From the NCBI GenBank assembly GCA_025936115.1, contig JAICTZ010000025.1, positions 1 to 64,000 of the forward strand: a stretch of DNA of 64,000 nucleotides, written 5' to 3'. The translations under genes were made by a program, and so were the position numbers. Of this stretch, positions 1 through 7,929 are shown piece by piece; position 1 is the first letter of the stretch, and every line of letters begins with the position of its first letter. This DNA is from Polyangiaceae bacterium. Lineage in GTDB: Bacteria; Myxococcota_A; Polyangia; Polyangiales; Polyangiaceae. The notes below the pieces were generated by a model. It was given only the letters and a program-made list of their open reading frames with translations, did not search any database and had not been told where the DNA came from.

Positions 1-45
1 CGGCGTTGCGCGCTTTCATCCCCCGGTGGGTTAATACGGCGGGGC

Positions 46-61
46 GGGGGGGGGGGGGGGG
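46..61. repeat. Run of 16 consecutive G at the window edge
   Basis: The first 100 bases are low-complexity and G-rich, with an unbroken run of 16 G and several shorter runs. No coding pattern is visible before about position 101. This looks like the low-quality end of an assembled contig rather than a biological element, and it sits beside the suspicious inverted junction described for the next two entries. Confidence 0.85.
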
Positions 62-100
62 CGGGTTGTTTGGTCGGGGCGGGGGTGGGTCGGGGTCGCG

Positions 101-335
101 GTGCCCGGCCTCGGTTGGCTCTCGCCGCGCGGCGAGCTCGTCGCGCACGTCGACGTGGCGCTCGGTCCGCACCGGCCCATCGCGTGCTTGCGCGACGGCG
201 AGCTGCTCGTGGCGGACGACGCCGGCAACCTCGTGCGGCTCGGCCCGAAGGGCGTGAAGGCTCGCGCCAAGTTGCCCGAGGGACGCCTTCTATCGCTCGA
301 TCCGCGCAGCGACGGCATCATCGTCGCCGCCGCCG
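101..335 (+). pseudogene. Propeller-like coding fragment in inverted orientation
   Basis: From about 101 to 335 the + strand reads as clean coding sequence with GC-rich third positions. It encodes beta-propeller-like text such as GELLVADDAGNLVRLGP and EGRLLSLDPRSDGIIVA. At about 335-345 this pattern stops abruptly, and the coding signal switches to the minus strand, which carries a PQQ-type propeller gene. The frame stays open by chance to 841, but it is antisense to the propeller gene there. I read it as a displaced piece of the same or a similar propeller gene brought in by an inversion, probably an assembly or amplification chimera. A natural convergent gene end is the alternative. Confidence 0.45.
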
Positions 336-1165
336 CCCCCCGGCTCCGAACAAGCAACGCGCGCCACGTCACCGCGCGACCAGCGTTCTTCACCCTCGGG
401 CGTATCGAAGCGCGACAGGCCTTCGCCGCCGAGGACGAACAGGGCGTCAGGCCCGGAGTCGAGCTCGAGCACGGGCGCGGGTGCGACCATTCGCGCAGAA
501 AATCCGCGATTTCCGGCGACCTTGAGCGCGCCGTTCACGCTGGCGATGGCGACCCCGCCACCGGCGAGCGCGGCGGGGCCGAACGTGCGCTCGTTGCCGA
601 CGCGGGCGTAGCCGACGATGCCGCCGTGACTCGAGAAGCCGAGCAGCGTGCCCTGCCCCGTCGTCACCCAGACGCGCGCCTCGCGATCGAGGATGGGAGC
701 GGAGGTGATGCCACCGACGATCGAGCTCACCCACGCGAGCGTGCCGTCCGGATCGAGCGCGTAGAGGGCATTCGGATCCGTGGCGGCGAAGACTTCGCCG
801 TTCGGAGCGACGGCGGCGCGACCGGTGAGCGGGCCGCGTAACGTGTAGCCCCAGCGAAAGCTGCCGTCCGGCCGCAGGGCGTGCAGGTAGCCGTCGACGG
901 AACCCACCACGACGCCGCCGTCGGCCCCGAGGGCCGCGGGAGCCGCCAGGGGTGCCCCCGCGCGGTACGACCAGCTGACGGTCACGAGCGGATGACGCGC
1001 CCCGCCGGAGCGAGCTTTCGCCTCGCGGAGCACCTGTTCGAGCTCCGTCCCTGGCTGCTCGACCGGCGCGGCAGGTGCGCCGTGCGGCAGGGCCCCGCAC
1101 GCGAGCAACAGGCCGGCCAGGGCGCTCGGGCCGAAGCGCAGGGGCAGGTGCCGGCCGATTGGCAT
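290..1165 (-). CDS. PQQ-like beta-propeller lipoprotein (3' end disrupted)
   Basis: Predicted outer-membrane or periplasmic lipoprotein of the PQQ/WD40-like propeller type. The chosen start (1165) gives a basic N-terminus, a hydrophobic stretch and a lipobox ending LLLAC with Cys23. A longer start at 1219 would overlap the divergent coaE start. Blade-like repeats follow, each with a G-x-V/L strand and a DPDG- or RPDG-type turn (for example DGYLHALRPDGSFRWGY and ALYALDPDGTLAW). PQQ-like propellers of this kind include BamB, but I see no BamB-specific evidence, and function is unknown. The last real codons are near 340. After that the frame runs into GGGGG-DDD text and a stop at 290 that is probably an artefact of the inverted junction, so the true C-terminus is missing. 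Confidence 0.7.
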   Translation of the reverse strand: MPIGRHLPLRFGPSALAGLLLACGALPHGAPAAPVEQPGTELEQVLREAKARSGGARHPLVTVSWSYRAGAPLAAPAALGADGGVVVGSVDGYLHALRPDGSFRWGYTLRGPLTGRAAVAPNGEVFAATDPNALYALDPDGTLAWVSSIVGGITSAPILDREARVWVTTGQGTLLGFSSHGGIVGYARVGNERTFGPAALAGGGVAIASVNGALKVAGNRGFSARMVAPAPVLELDSGPDALFVLGGEGLSRFDTPEGEERWSRGDVARVACSEPGGGGGDDDAVAARIER

Positions 1166-1213
1166 GCCCCATTTGAACGCTTGCTCGATGAAGGGCAAGC
1201 TCCGAGCATCTCC

Positions 1214-1843
1214 GTGCATGTCTTCGGGCTAACGGGGGGACTTGCCTCCGGCAAAGGCGTCGTGAGCGCGCGCTTTGCCGCTCGCGGTGTCCCGGTGGTC
1301 AACGCGGACGAGCTCGCACGCGAGGTGGTTCTGCCGGGTAGCCCGGGGCTCGCCGCCGTGGTCGAGGCCTTCGGCGCCGCCATCCTCGGCGCCGACGCGG
1401 CGCTCGACCGGAAAAAGCTCGCCGCGCGCGTCTTCGCCGAGCCCGACGCCCGGCGCCGGCTCGAAGCGATCACCCACCCGCGCATCCAGGCGCTCATGCG
1501 CGAACGCACGGCGACACTCGCCGCGCGCGGGGAGCCGCTCGCTTGTTACGAGGCGCCGCTCCTCGTCGAGGTGGGTAGCGCCGGGCAGCTACGGCCGCTC
1601 GTGGTCGTCTCCGCGACGGAGGAGCACCAGATCGCCCGCGCAGCTCGGCGCGACGGGATGAGCGAGACGGAAGCACGCCGGCGGCTCGCCGCGCAGCTGC
1701 CGCTCGCCGAGAAGACCAAAGTGGCGGACTACGTCATCGACAACGACGGCTCGGTTCTCGAAGCCGAAGCGGCGGCCGACCGCGTGCTCGACGCGATCTG
1801 CCGCGAGCTCGGGCTCGTGCCCGAGCGCTACCCGCGTCCTTGA
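1214..1843 (+). CDS. coaE: Dephospho-CoA kinase
   Basis: Last step of coenzyme A synthesis: phosphorylates the ribose 3'-OH of dephospho-CoA using ATP, in the cytoplasm. The 209-aa product is the usual family length. The GTG start at 1214 puts the P-loop (GLTGGLASGK, residues 5-14) directly at the N-terminus, as in CoaE proteins. The NADELAREV segment, the ITHPRI segment and the C-terminal DYVIDNDGS motif are all family hallmarks. Oddity: the residue after the P-loop lysine is Gly15 (codon GGC) instead of the Ser/Thr that normally coordinates Mg2+. The gene is divergent from the propeller lipoprotein, and its 3' end overlaps that of folD by 16 bp in convergent orientation. Confidence 0.93.
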   Translation: MHVFGLTGGLASGKGVVSARFAARGVPVVNADELAREVVLPGSPGLAAVVEAFGAAILGADAALDRKKLAARVFAEPDARRRLEAITHPRIQALMRERTATLAARGEPLACYEAPLLVEVGSAGQLRPLVVVSATEEHQIARAARRDGMSETEARRRLAAQLPLAEKTKVADYVIDNDGSVLEAEAAADRVLDAICRELGLVPERYPRP

Positions 1844-2700
1844 CGCGCAGCGGTGGCGCGAGCGCGTGCCGCGATCAGCGTGTTCTCGAGCAGCATCGCG
1901 ATCGTCATCGGGCCGACACCACCGGGCACGGGCGTGATCGCGCCCGCGATCGGCTCCACCGCGGCGAAATCGACGTCGCCGCAGAGCTTGCCCGCTTCGT
2001 CCCGATTCGTGCCCACGTCGATCACGGCCGCGCCTGGTTTCACGAACTCGGCGCGGATGAGCCCACGGCGACCGACCGCCGCGACGAGCACGTCGGCCTC
2101 ACGGCAGATGGCCGCTAAATCACGGCTTTTGGAGTGCGCGAGCGTCACCGTCGCGTTCCGGTCGAGCAAGAGCGCCGCCACCGGTTTACCGACGAGCGGC
2201 GAGCGGCCGACGACGACCGCGCGCGCCCCCTCGAGCTTGATGCCGGCGTGATCGAGCAGGCGCAAGCAGCCGCGCGGCGTGCACGGCACGAGCCCGGGCC
2301 GTCCCGACCAGAGCGCGCCGGCGCTTTGCACGTGGAGGCCGTCGACGTCCTTTTCGGGAAGAACCGCTTGCACCACGCGCGCCCCGTCGAGCCCTTTGGG
2401 TAACGGCAGCTGCACGAGGATGCCGTCGACGCGCTCGTCCGCGTCGAGCTCGCGCACGAGGCCGAGGAGCGCGTCCTCCCCCACACTCGCCGGGAGCCGG
2501 TGCACCTTGCCGTCCATCCCGACTTCGACGGCAGCTTTCTCTTTGTTGCGCACGTACACGGCGGAAGCCGGATCATCGCCCGCCAGGATGACGTGCAGGC
2601 CCGGCGCGCGACCGAACTCGGCGCGAAATGCCGTCACGCCGCGGGCGACCTCGCCTCGAACCGTCTGAGCCACCGCTTTTCCGTCGATGATCGTCGCCAT
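1828..2700 (-). CDS. folD: Bifunctional methylene-THF dehydrogenase / methenyl-THF cyclohydrolase
   Basis: FolD oxidises 5,10-methylene-THF (NADP-dependent) to methenyl-THF and hydrolyses it to 10-formyl-THF, supplying one-carbon units for purines and formyl-Met-tRNA. The 290-aa protein has normal length. Catalytic-site residues are in place: Tyr49 and Lys53 in the YVRNK motif, Gln97 in LVQLPLP, and Asp118/Asp120 in EKDVDG. The Rossmann motif VVGRSPLVGKP and the C-terminal PVPGGVGPMT signature are intact. ATG start at 2700 with the standard MATIIDGK N-terminus. It appears monocistronic, convergent with coaE. Confidence 0.97.
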   Translation of the reverse strand: MATIIDGKAVAQTVRGEVARGVTAFRAEFGRAPGLHVILAGDDPASAVYVRNKEKAAVEVGMDGKVHRLPASVGEDALLGLVRELDADERVDGILVQLPLPKGLDGARVVQAVLPEKDVDGLHVQSAGALWSGRPGLVPCTPRGCLRLLDHAGIKLEGARAVVVGRSPLVGKPVAALLLDRNATVTLAHSKSRDLAAICREADVLVAAVGRRGLIRAEFVKPGAAVIDVGTNRDEAGKLCGDVDFAAVEPIAGAITPVPGGVGPMTIAMLLENTLIAARARATAARQGRG

Positions 2701-2783
2701 GCGGCTCCGCCCTTAATCAAGCCGAGCCCCTTCCGCAAGCGGCGCGCCACAATACGCGCGTTTACGGCGCGTGAGCGACGCCG

Positions 2784-3623
2784 TCAGAGGCGAATGGTCG
2801 TGAGAGTCACGGCACCCGTCACGGCGCGCACGTCTGCGCCACCGGTGCGCGCGCCGTTGAACTCGACGCGGACGAGCGCGCCCGGATACGCCGCAGCGCC
2901 GACGTTCGCGAGCACGGCGACGCCGGTCGGGTCGGTGGCGGTCGCGACGCTGCTGAAACCGCCGCTTGCGCCGTACAGTGTGGCTTCCGCCGTCGTGCTC
3001 ACGCCGATGCCCGCGAGCGGCGGCGGATCAGCCGCCGTCGATGTCTTGTCCACGAGGCGCAAGATGACCTGCGCTTTGGTGGAGTCTCGAGTGAGCGGGA
3101 CGGTCGCCAGATCGAACATTCCATCCAGGGTCGTGGCGTGGACGAGCGCGAGACTGGCCGTGACTGTCCCCTGTGCGTCCGGCATGTCGGTGCGCACGGG
3201 CTCGAGAACCGCGAGCACGTCATCGGCGACGAGGTTCTGGGGCGTGGCGAGCACCCAGACCGGCGCGGCCTGGCGTACACCCACGAGCGCGAATGGGTCG
3301 GAACCCTGCCATTCTGCGGTAACGGTCCTGCCGTCGGCAGCTTCGGTCTTGAGATCGGTGACGCCCGGATACGGGGGGCCTTTCTCGAAGTTCACGTCGT
3401 CGTTTAGGACGAGCACGCTCCCCGTGAGCAGAATGCCTTTGGACGTGCCACCGTCCGAACCGCCCTCGCCTTCGGCGCCCCCACCGCCCGGCGACATTCC
3501 CGCACCGAGTCCTGGATCGAGACCGCAGTCCCCGACGCAGGTCGGCGGTGCGGGCCGCTCCGAACTCGAGTGACAGGCGAAGGCCAGTGCCGCCACGAGC
3601 ACGGCGCACTTCAAACGCATCAA
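2784..3623 (-). CDS. Putative lipoprotein of unknown function
   Basis: 279-aa secreted lipoprotein. The N-terminus is a short basic and hydrophobic signal with lipobox LAFAC (Cys17), then a Ser/Pro/Gly-rich linker up to about residue 60. The remaining ~220 residues look like beta-rich, carboxypeptidase-regulatory-like strands with no motif I can name. The ATG overlaps the lgt stop codon by 4 bp, so it is the third gene of an lspA-lgt operon. It is a lipoprotein co-transcribed with two of the enzymes that mature lipoproteins. I do not recognise the family. Confidence 0.75.
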   Translation of the reverse strand: MMRLKCAVLVAALAFACHSSSERPAPPTCVGDCGLDPGLGAGMSPGGGGAEGEGGSDGGTSKGILLTGSVLVLNDDVNFEKGPPYPGVTDLKTEAADGRTVTAEWQGSDPFALVGVRQAAPVWVLATPQNLVADDVLAVLEPVRTDMPDAQGTVTASLALVHATTLDGMFDLATVPLTRDSTKAQVILRLVDKTSTAADPPPLAGIGVSTTAEATLYGASGGFSSVATATDPTGVAVLANVGAAAYPGALVRVEFNGARTGGADVRAVTGAVTLTTIRL

Positions 3624-4585
3624 GCGCTCTCCGGCCGAAACGACGTGAGCGCTCGAGCGACGAGCCGGCGGTGAGCAACGACCGCTGCCGCGACGAGCAC
3701 GATGCCGAGCAGCTGGGACGTGCTCAAAAACAGCAAGCCGCCGCGATCGTCGGCCCGCACGAACTCGAGCAGGAAGCGCACCGTCGCGTAGCTTGCGACG
3801 AAGGCGACGAAGATCTGGCCGTCGTAGCGCTTTCGGCCGTGAAGATACAGGATGAGGACGGCCGCGATCACGAAGCTTGCCGCCGACTCGTAGAGCTGAG
3901 TCGGATGGACGGGGAGCGACTCACTCGCCGTGGAGCTCACGAGCCCGGCGAGGTGCTGCGCCTCGCTCGCGGGACTACCTCCGGGAAAGCGGACGGCGAG
4001 CGACGATTGCCAGGGCTTTCCAAAGCAACACCCCGCGAGCAGGCAGCCCATGCGACCGAAGCCGAGACCGACCGGAACGACCATGCCCGCCATGTCGGCA
4101 GCCTTCCAGAACGGGAAGCGATCGGTCTTGAGCAGGTACCACGCTGCGCCGGAAGCAGCGACGAAGCCGCCATAGTACGTGAAACCGCCGTTATAAAACT
4201 TTGCCCAGGCCAGGCAATCCGGCTCCTTCGGATGACAGAGCGCCTTGGCCGCGTCCCAGGTGCCCGCGATATCGGGGCCGAGGCATTCGTGGCGCGTGAC
4301 GTGCCAATCGACGAGCGCCGGCGCCGTGCAGCGGTGCACGTACTCCATGAAGTGTCCGTCGGCGAGCACGTGCAAGAGCCGTGAGCCCGCGATGCCCGCG
4401 AGCACCATGGCGAGGCCCAAGTCCACGATCACGTCGGGGTTTTGCCCGACACGACGAGCCCACAGCGCGCCCATGATCGTGGCAATCAAAAACCCAGCGA
4501 GCAGGAGCACGAAATAACTCGGCCCCGGCATCACGAGGTCTTCCTTCAGAAAACCGAGATCGAATTGGAAGAGCCTGCCGTGCAT
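3620..4585 (-). CDS. lgt: Prolipoprotein diacylglyceryl transferase
   Basis: Inner-membrane enzyme that transfers diacylglycerol from phosphatidylglycerol to the lipobox cysteine of prolipoproteins. Start chosen at 4585 because GGAGGCAAGGAAG lies just upstream; the frame is open further 5' without an RBS. The 321-aa product has about seven hydrophobic segments. The Lgt core is recognisable as GFGRMGCLLAGCCFGKP, with the essential Arg in GRMG, together with HPTQLYES and YYGGFV. The core lacks the Asn-Phe of the classical GRxGNFxNxE signature and carries extra Cys residues. There is also a ~35-residue Cys-containing insertion between early TM segments. It lies 25 bp downstream of lspA in an operon. 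Confidence 0.9.
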   Translation of the reverse strand: MHGRLFQFDLGFLKEDLVMPGPSYFVLLLAGFLIATIMGALWARRVGQNPDVIVDLGLAMVLAGIAGSRLLHVLADGHFMEYVHRCTAPALVDWHVTRHECLGPDIAGTWDAAKALCHPKEPDCLAWAKFYNGGFTYYGGFVAASGAAWYLLKTDRFPFWKAADMAGMVVPVGLGFGRMGCLLAGCCFGKPWQSSLAVRFPGGSPASEAQHLAGLVSSTASESLPVHPTQLYESAASFVIAAVLILYLHGRKRYDGQIFVAFVASYATVRFLLEFVRADDRGGLLFLSTSQLLGIVLVAAAVVAHRRLVARALTSFRPESA

Positions 4586-4610
4586 CTTCCTTGCCTCCGA
4601 ATGAGTCGAA

Positions 4611-5303
4611 TCAAGCGCCGAGCGCCGGACCGACCGGCTCCGAACGCCGCTCCGGGCCACGGCGCGCCGTGAACATGTCGATTGCCATGAGGCCGACCCC
4701 GATGCAAATCGCGATATCGGCGACGTTGAACGTGGGCCAGTGATCGGTGAGGCCCCAGTGCGGCACGGCTTTGGCGATACCGCTGTTCATCGCGAGCACC
4801 CAGTCGGCGCGATAGTCGATGAAATCGATCACGCTGCTGCGCGTGACGCGATCGGACAAGTTGCCGAGGGCGCCGCCGAGCACGAGCGGGAGGCCCCACA
4901 TGAGCGCGCGCTGGCCACGCCCGAGCTTCGAATAGAGCGACACGATGAAGAGGACCGCGAGCACGCTCACGGCAAAAAAGAACGGACGGCGTACGGTCTC
5001 CGCCGCGTCTTGCAAGAGACCCCAAGCTCCACCTTTGTTGTAGGCGATGGTCAGCGTGAGGTGTTGCGGGACGAGCACGAGCGAGGGGCTGTCGAAGGGG
5101 CGCTTCGAAAGCACGATCTCGGCCCAGGCTTTGGTCACGACATCGAGGATGAGCGACACCGCCGCCACCGCCCCGAAAAAGATGAACGTCGGGCGGTCGC
5201 TGCTCGGCGCCGGGCTGCTCGGTCGCGGGCGCGAAACGGGCGCCTCGGGCACGCTTGCGGACGGCGGAACTTCGGGGGCGCGGAGCTCCTCGGGATCACT
5301 CAT
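4611..5303 (-). CDS. lspA: Lipoprotein signal peptidase (signal peptidase II)
   Basis: Aspartyl protease of the inner membrane that removes the signal peptide from diacylglyceryl-prolipoproteins. The catalytic pair is visible: Asp160 in SSVIDFID and Asp196 in FNVADIAI. GNLSDR and the YNKGGAW loop are also conserved, and four TM segments can be placed. At 230 aa it is longer than typical LspA (about 160 aa) because of a ~38-residue Pro/Ser/Glu-rich cytoplasmic N-terminal extension and extra residues between the two Asp motifs. The ATG start is preceded by TAGGAGAG. It is the first gene of an operon with lgt and a lipoprotein. Confidence 0.93.
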   Translation of the reverse strand: MSDPEELRAPEVPPSASVPEAPVSRPRPSSPAPSSDRPTFIFFGAVAAVSLILDVVTKAWAEIVLSKRPFDSPSLVLVPQHLTLTIAYNKGGAWGLLQDAAETVRRPFFFAVSVLAVLFIVSLYSKLGRGQRALMWGLPLVLGGALGNLSDRVTRSSVIDFIDYRADWVLAMNSGIAKAVPHWGLTDHWPTFNVADIAICIGVGLMAIDMFTARRGPERRSEPVGPALGA

Positions 5304-5385
5304 CAGGGCGCTCTCCTACGACATTCCGGCGTCCCGGGTCGAGTTCGGCGCGCGGGAGGGGCTGGCGCACCACGGAACATCTGTT

Positions 5386-5391
5386 TAGCAT
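5386..5391 (+). promoter_or_regulatory. Candidate -10 hexamer (TAGCAT) for a leaderless mRNA
   Basis: TAGCAT lies exactly 6 bp before the GTG start of the helicase gene, and no Shine-Dalgarno sequence is visible. This is the spacing expected for a -10 element of a transcript starting at the start codon. No convincing -35 is seen, so this is inference. Confidence 0.35.
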
Positions 5392-5397
5392 AGCAGC

Positions 5398-7803
5398 GTG
5401 CCTGCCCAACCTTGGTCGAAATCTCGCGGCATCGATGCAGTCCTCGCGGGGTGGCAAGAGGCGGGAGCCGTGCGCCGCTGCTTCGCGGCTGAACGCAGCG
5501 TCGCGCCACGTGCCGGCCGCTTCGCGAGCCTGCCGGCCGATCTTAGCGCGGAGCTCATCCAAGCGCTCGCGGCGCGCGGAGTGAAAGAGCTTTACAGCCA
5601 CCAGCGCGAGGCGATCGATGCGGCGCGAGCGGGCGGACACGTCGTCGTGGCGACGCCGACGGCGAGCGGCAAGAGCCTCTGCTTCAACATTCCCGTGCTC
5701 GACGCGCTCGCGCGCGACGATTCCGCGACGGCGCTCTACCTCTACCCGACCAAGGCGCTGTCGCGCGATCAAGAGCACGGCTTGCTCGAGCTCACGCGCG
5801 CTGCGGGACTCGAGCTCCCGGGGGCAGTGTTCGACGGCGACACGCCCGGTGACGCCCGGCGCGCGACGCGTGACCGGGCGCGCATGCTGCTCACCAATCC
5901 CGACATGTTGCACGCGGGCATCCTGCCGAGCCACGCCCGCTGGGCGAGTCTGTTCCAGGGCTTGCGTTACGTCGTGCTCGACGAGCTCCACACCTACCGC
6001 GGCGTCTTCGGCTCGCACATGGCGCAGGTGCTCGGGCGTTTGCGGCGCATCGCGGCGTTTCATGGCGCAAGCCCCAAGTTTTTGTGCGCCACGGCCACGA
6101 TTGGCAATCCGCGCGACCATGCCGCGCGCCTGCTCGGGGTCGAGCCGGAAGCGGTGACGCTCGTCGATCGGTCGGGCGCGCCCGCGGCAAGCCGCGAGGT
6201 GTACGTTTACAATCCGCCCGTCGTGAACGAGGAGCTCGGCGTGCGCGCGAGCTACGTGAAACAGGCCGTGAAGCTTGCGGCCGATCTCGTGCGCGCGCGC
6301 GTGCCGACCATCGTGTTCGGGCCGTCGCGTAATTCGGTCGAAGTGATGCTCAAGTATTTGCGCGCAGAGGTCGGCGACGGCGTGCCGCCCGACGCGATCA
6401 TGGGCTACCGGGGCGGGTACCTGCCGGAGACGCGCCGCAAGGTAGAGGCGGGCCTACGTGACGGCGAGATCCTGTGCGTCGTCGCGACCAACGCGCTCGA
6501 GCTCGGGATCGACATCGGCGATTTGGACGCGGTGATTTGCGCGGGCTACCCGGGCTCGGTCGCTGGCACTTGGCAGCGCTTCGGGCGCGCGGGACGGCGC
6601 GGCTCGCGCAGCGTCGCGGTGCTCGTCTGCTCGAGCAATCCGCTCGATCAGTACCTCGCGCGCGAGCCGGGCGTGCTGCTCGACGCGCCGGCGGAAGAGG
6701 CGCGCATCGATCCGGCGAACACCGAGATCGTGATTCAACACCTGAAGTGCGCCGCGTTCGAGGCGCCGTTCACGCTCGCCGCCAAAGGTCCGCGCGAGGC
6801 GCGTCCCGAACCCGCCCTGGGCGAGAGCTTCCTCGGCCTGAGCGTGACGGACACGCGTGACGCGCTCGATTACCTCGCCGGCCACGGCTTGGTGCACGCG
6901 GCGAGCGGTCGCTACTACTGGTCGGGCGAGGCGTTTCCGGCGAGCAGCGTCTCGCTCCGCAACGTCGGCTGGGACAACTTCGTCATCGTCGACACGGCGA
7001 ACGACAAGACGCTCGCGGAGCTCGACTATCGCGCCGCGCACACGATGCTGCACGAGCAAGCGATTTACCAACATGACGCCGATCAGTACCAAGTCGAGCG
7101 CCTCGATTTCGACAATCACAAGGCCTTCGTGCGCAAAGTCGAGCCCGACTATTTCACGACCGCGCTCACCTACCGCAGCGTGCTCGTGATCGAAGAGCGA
7201 GAGCTCGGCAGGCTCGGTGCAGCCAAAATCGGCTTCGGCGACGTGAAGGTCCTCGAGAAGGTCACCGGCTACAAGAAGATCAAGTTCTTCACGCACGAGA
7301 ACGCGGGATACGGCGACGTGCACCTGCCCGAGATGCAGATGCACACCACGAGCTTCTGGCTCACGTTGCCGGAGGCGATCGTGACCGGCCTCGGCGAGCC
7401 GCGCGCGCTCGTGATCGACGCGCTGCGCGGCATTTCCGTCGCGCTCGAAACCGTGGCCTCGGTCGCGCTCATGTGCGACCCGCGCGATCTCGGTCGCACG
7501 CTCGGCGACGGCGAAGAAGACGGCGCCGCGCCCGGACGCGATCCGCACGCGCGCCGCACGGGCGGATTCGAGCCGACGCTCTTTTTGTTCGATTCGATTC
7601 CCGGGGGCGTCGGGCTCGCAGAGCGCATTTACGAACGCTCCGCCGAGCTCGTGGCGCGGACGGCGCGCCTTGTCTCGGGTTGCGCCTGCACGGGCGGCTG
7701 TCCGGCGTGCGTGGGCCCGGGCGACCCGGACAGCGTGCGCAAGGCCCTTGCACTCCGACTCTTGCACGCGCTCGAGCCGAGCATGCTCGACCGCGCCAGC
7801 TGA
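5398..7803 (+). CDS. MrfA/YprA-type superfamily 2 helicase with C-terminal zinc-binding (DUF1998) domain
   Basis: 801-aa DNA helicase. Motifs in order: Q-like YSHQ (66-69), Walker A TPTASGKS (86-93), DELH Walker B (195-198), ATATIGN (motif III), then the helicase C domain with NALELGIDIGDLD and QRFGRAGRRG (motif VI). The C-terminal third matches the DUF1998/MZB region, with four cysteines at 762, 764, 768 and 771 (C-x-C-x3-C-x2-C). The Bacillus homologue MrfA, working with the nuclease MrfB, repairs mitomycin C lesions; the same role here is inference from family. No MrfB-like exonuclease gene is adjacent. GTG start; no RBS. Confidence 0.9.
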   Translation: MPAQPWSKSRGIDAVLAGWQEAGAVRRCFAAERSVAPRAGRFASLPADLSAELIQALAARGVKELYSHQREAIDAARAGGHVVVATPTASGKSLCFNIPVLDALARDDSATALYLYPTKALSRDQEHGLLELTRAAGLELPGAVFDGDTPGDARRATRDRARMLLTNPDMLHAGILPSHARWASLFQGLRYVVLDELHTYRGVFGSHMAQVLGRLRRIAAFHGASPKFLCATATIGNPRDHAARLLGVEPEAVTLVDRSGAPAASREVYVYNPPVVNEELGVRASYVKQAVKLAADLVRARVPTIVFGPSRNSVEVMLKYLRAEVGDGVPPDAIMGYRGGYLPETRRKVEAGLRDGEILCVVATNALELGIDIGDLDAVICAGYPGSVAGTWQRFGRAGRRGSRSVAVLVCSSNPLDQYLAREPGVLLDAPAEEARIDPANTEIVIQHLKCAAFEAPFTLAAKGPREARPEPALGESFLGLSVTDTRDALDYLAGHGLVHAASGRYYWSGEAFPASSVSLRNVGWDNFVIVDTANDKTLAELDYRAAHTMLHEQAIYQHDADQYQVERLDFDNHKAFVRKVEPDYFTTALTYRSVLVIEERELGRLGAAKIGFGDVKVLEKVTGYKKIKFFTHENAGYGDVHLPEMQMHTTSFWLTLPEAIVTGLGEPRALVIDALRGISVALETVASVALMCDPRDLGRTLGDGEEDGAAPGRDPHARRTGGFEPTLFLFDSIPGGVGLAERIYERSAELVARTARLVSGCACTGGCPACVGPGDPDSVRKALALRLLHALEPSMLDRAS

Positions 7804-7929
7804 GAATTGGGGCCTCGTGTGAAAAATTCGCGGAGCGGGTGTTCCAAACCGTCACACGCCGCGCGTGCGGGAAAGAAACCACGCGCGCGAGCTTGCTCGG
7901 CCCGAATCCCCGCCCTACCCTTGGATGCC

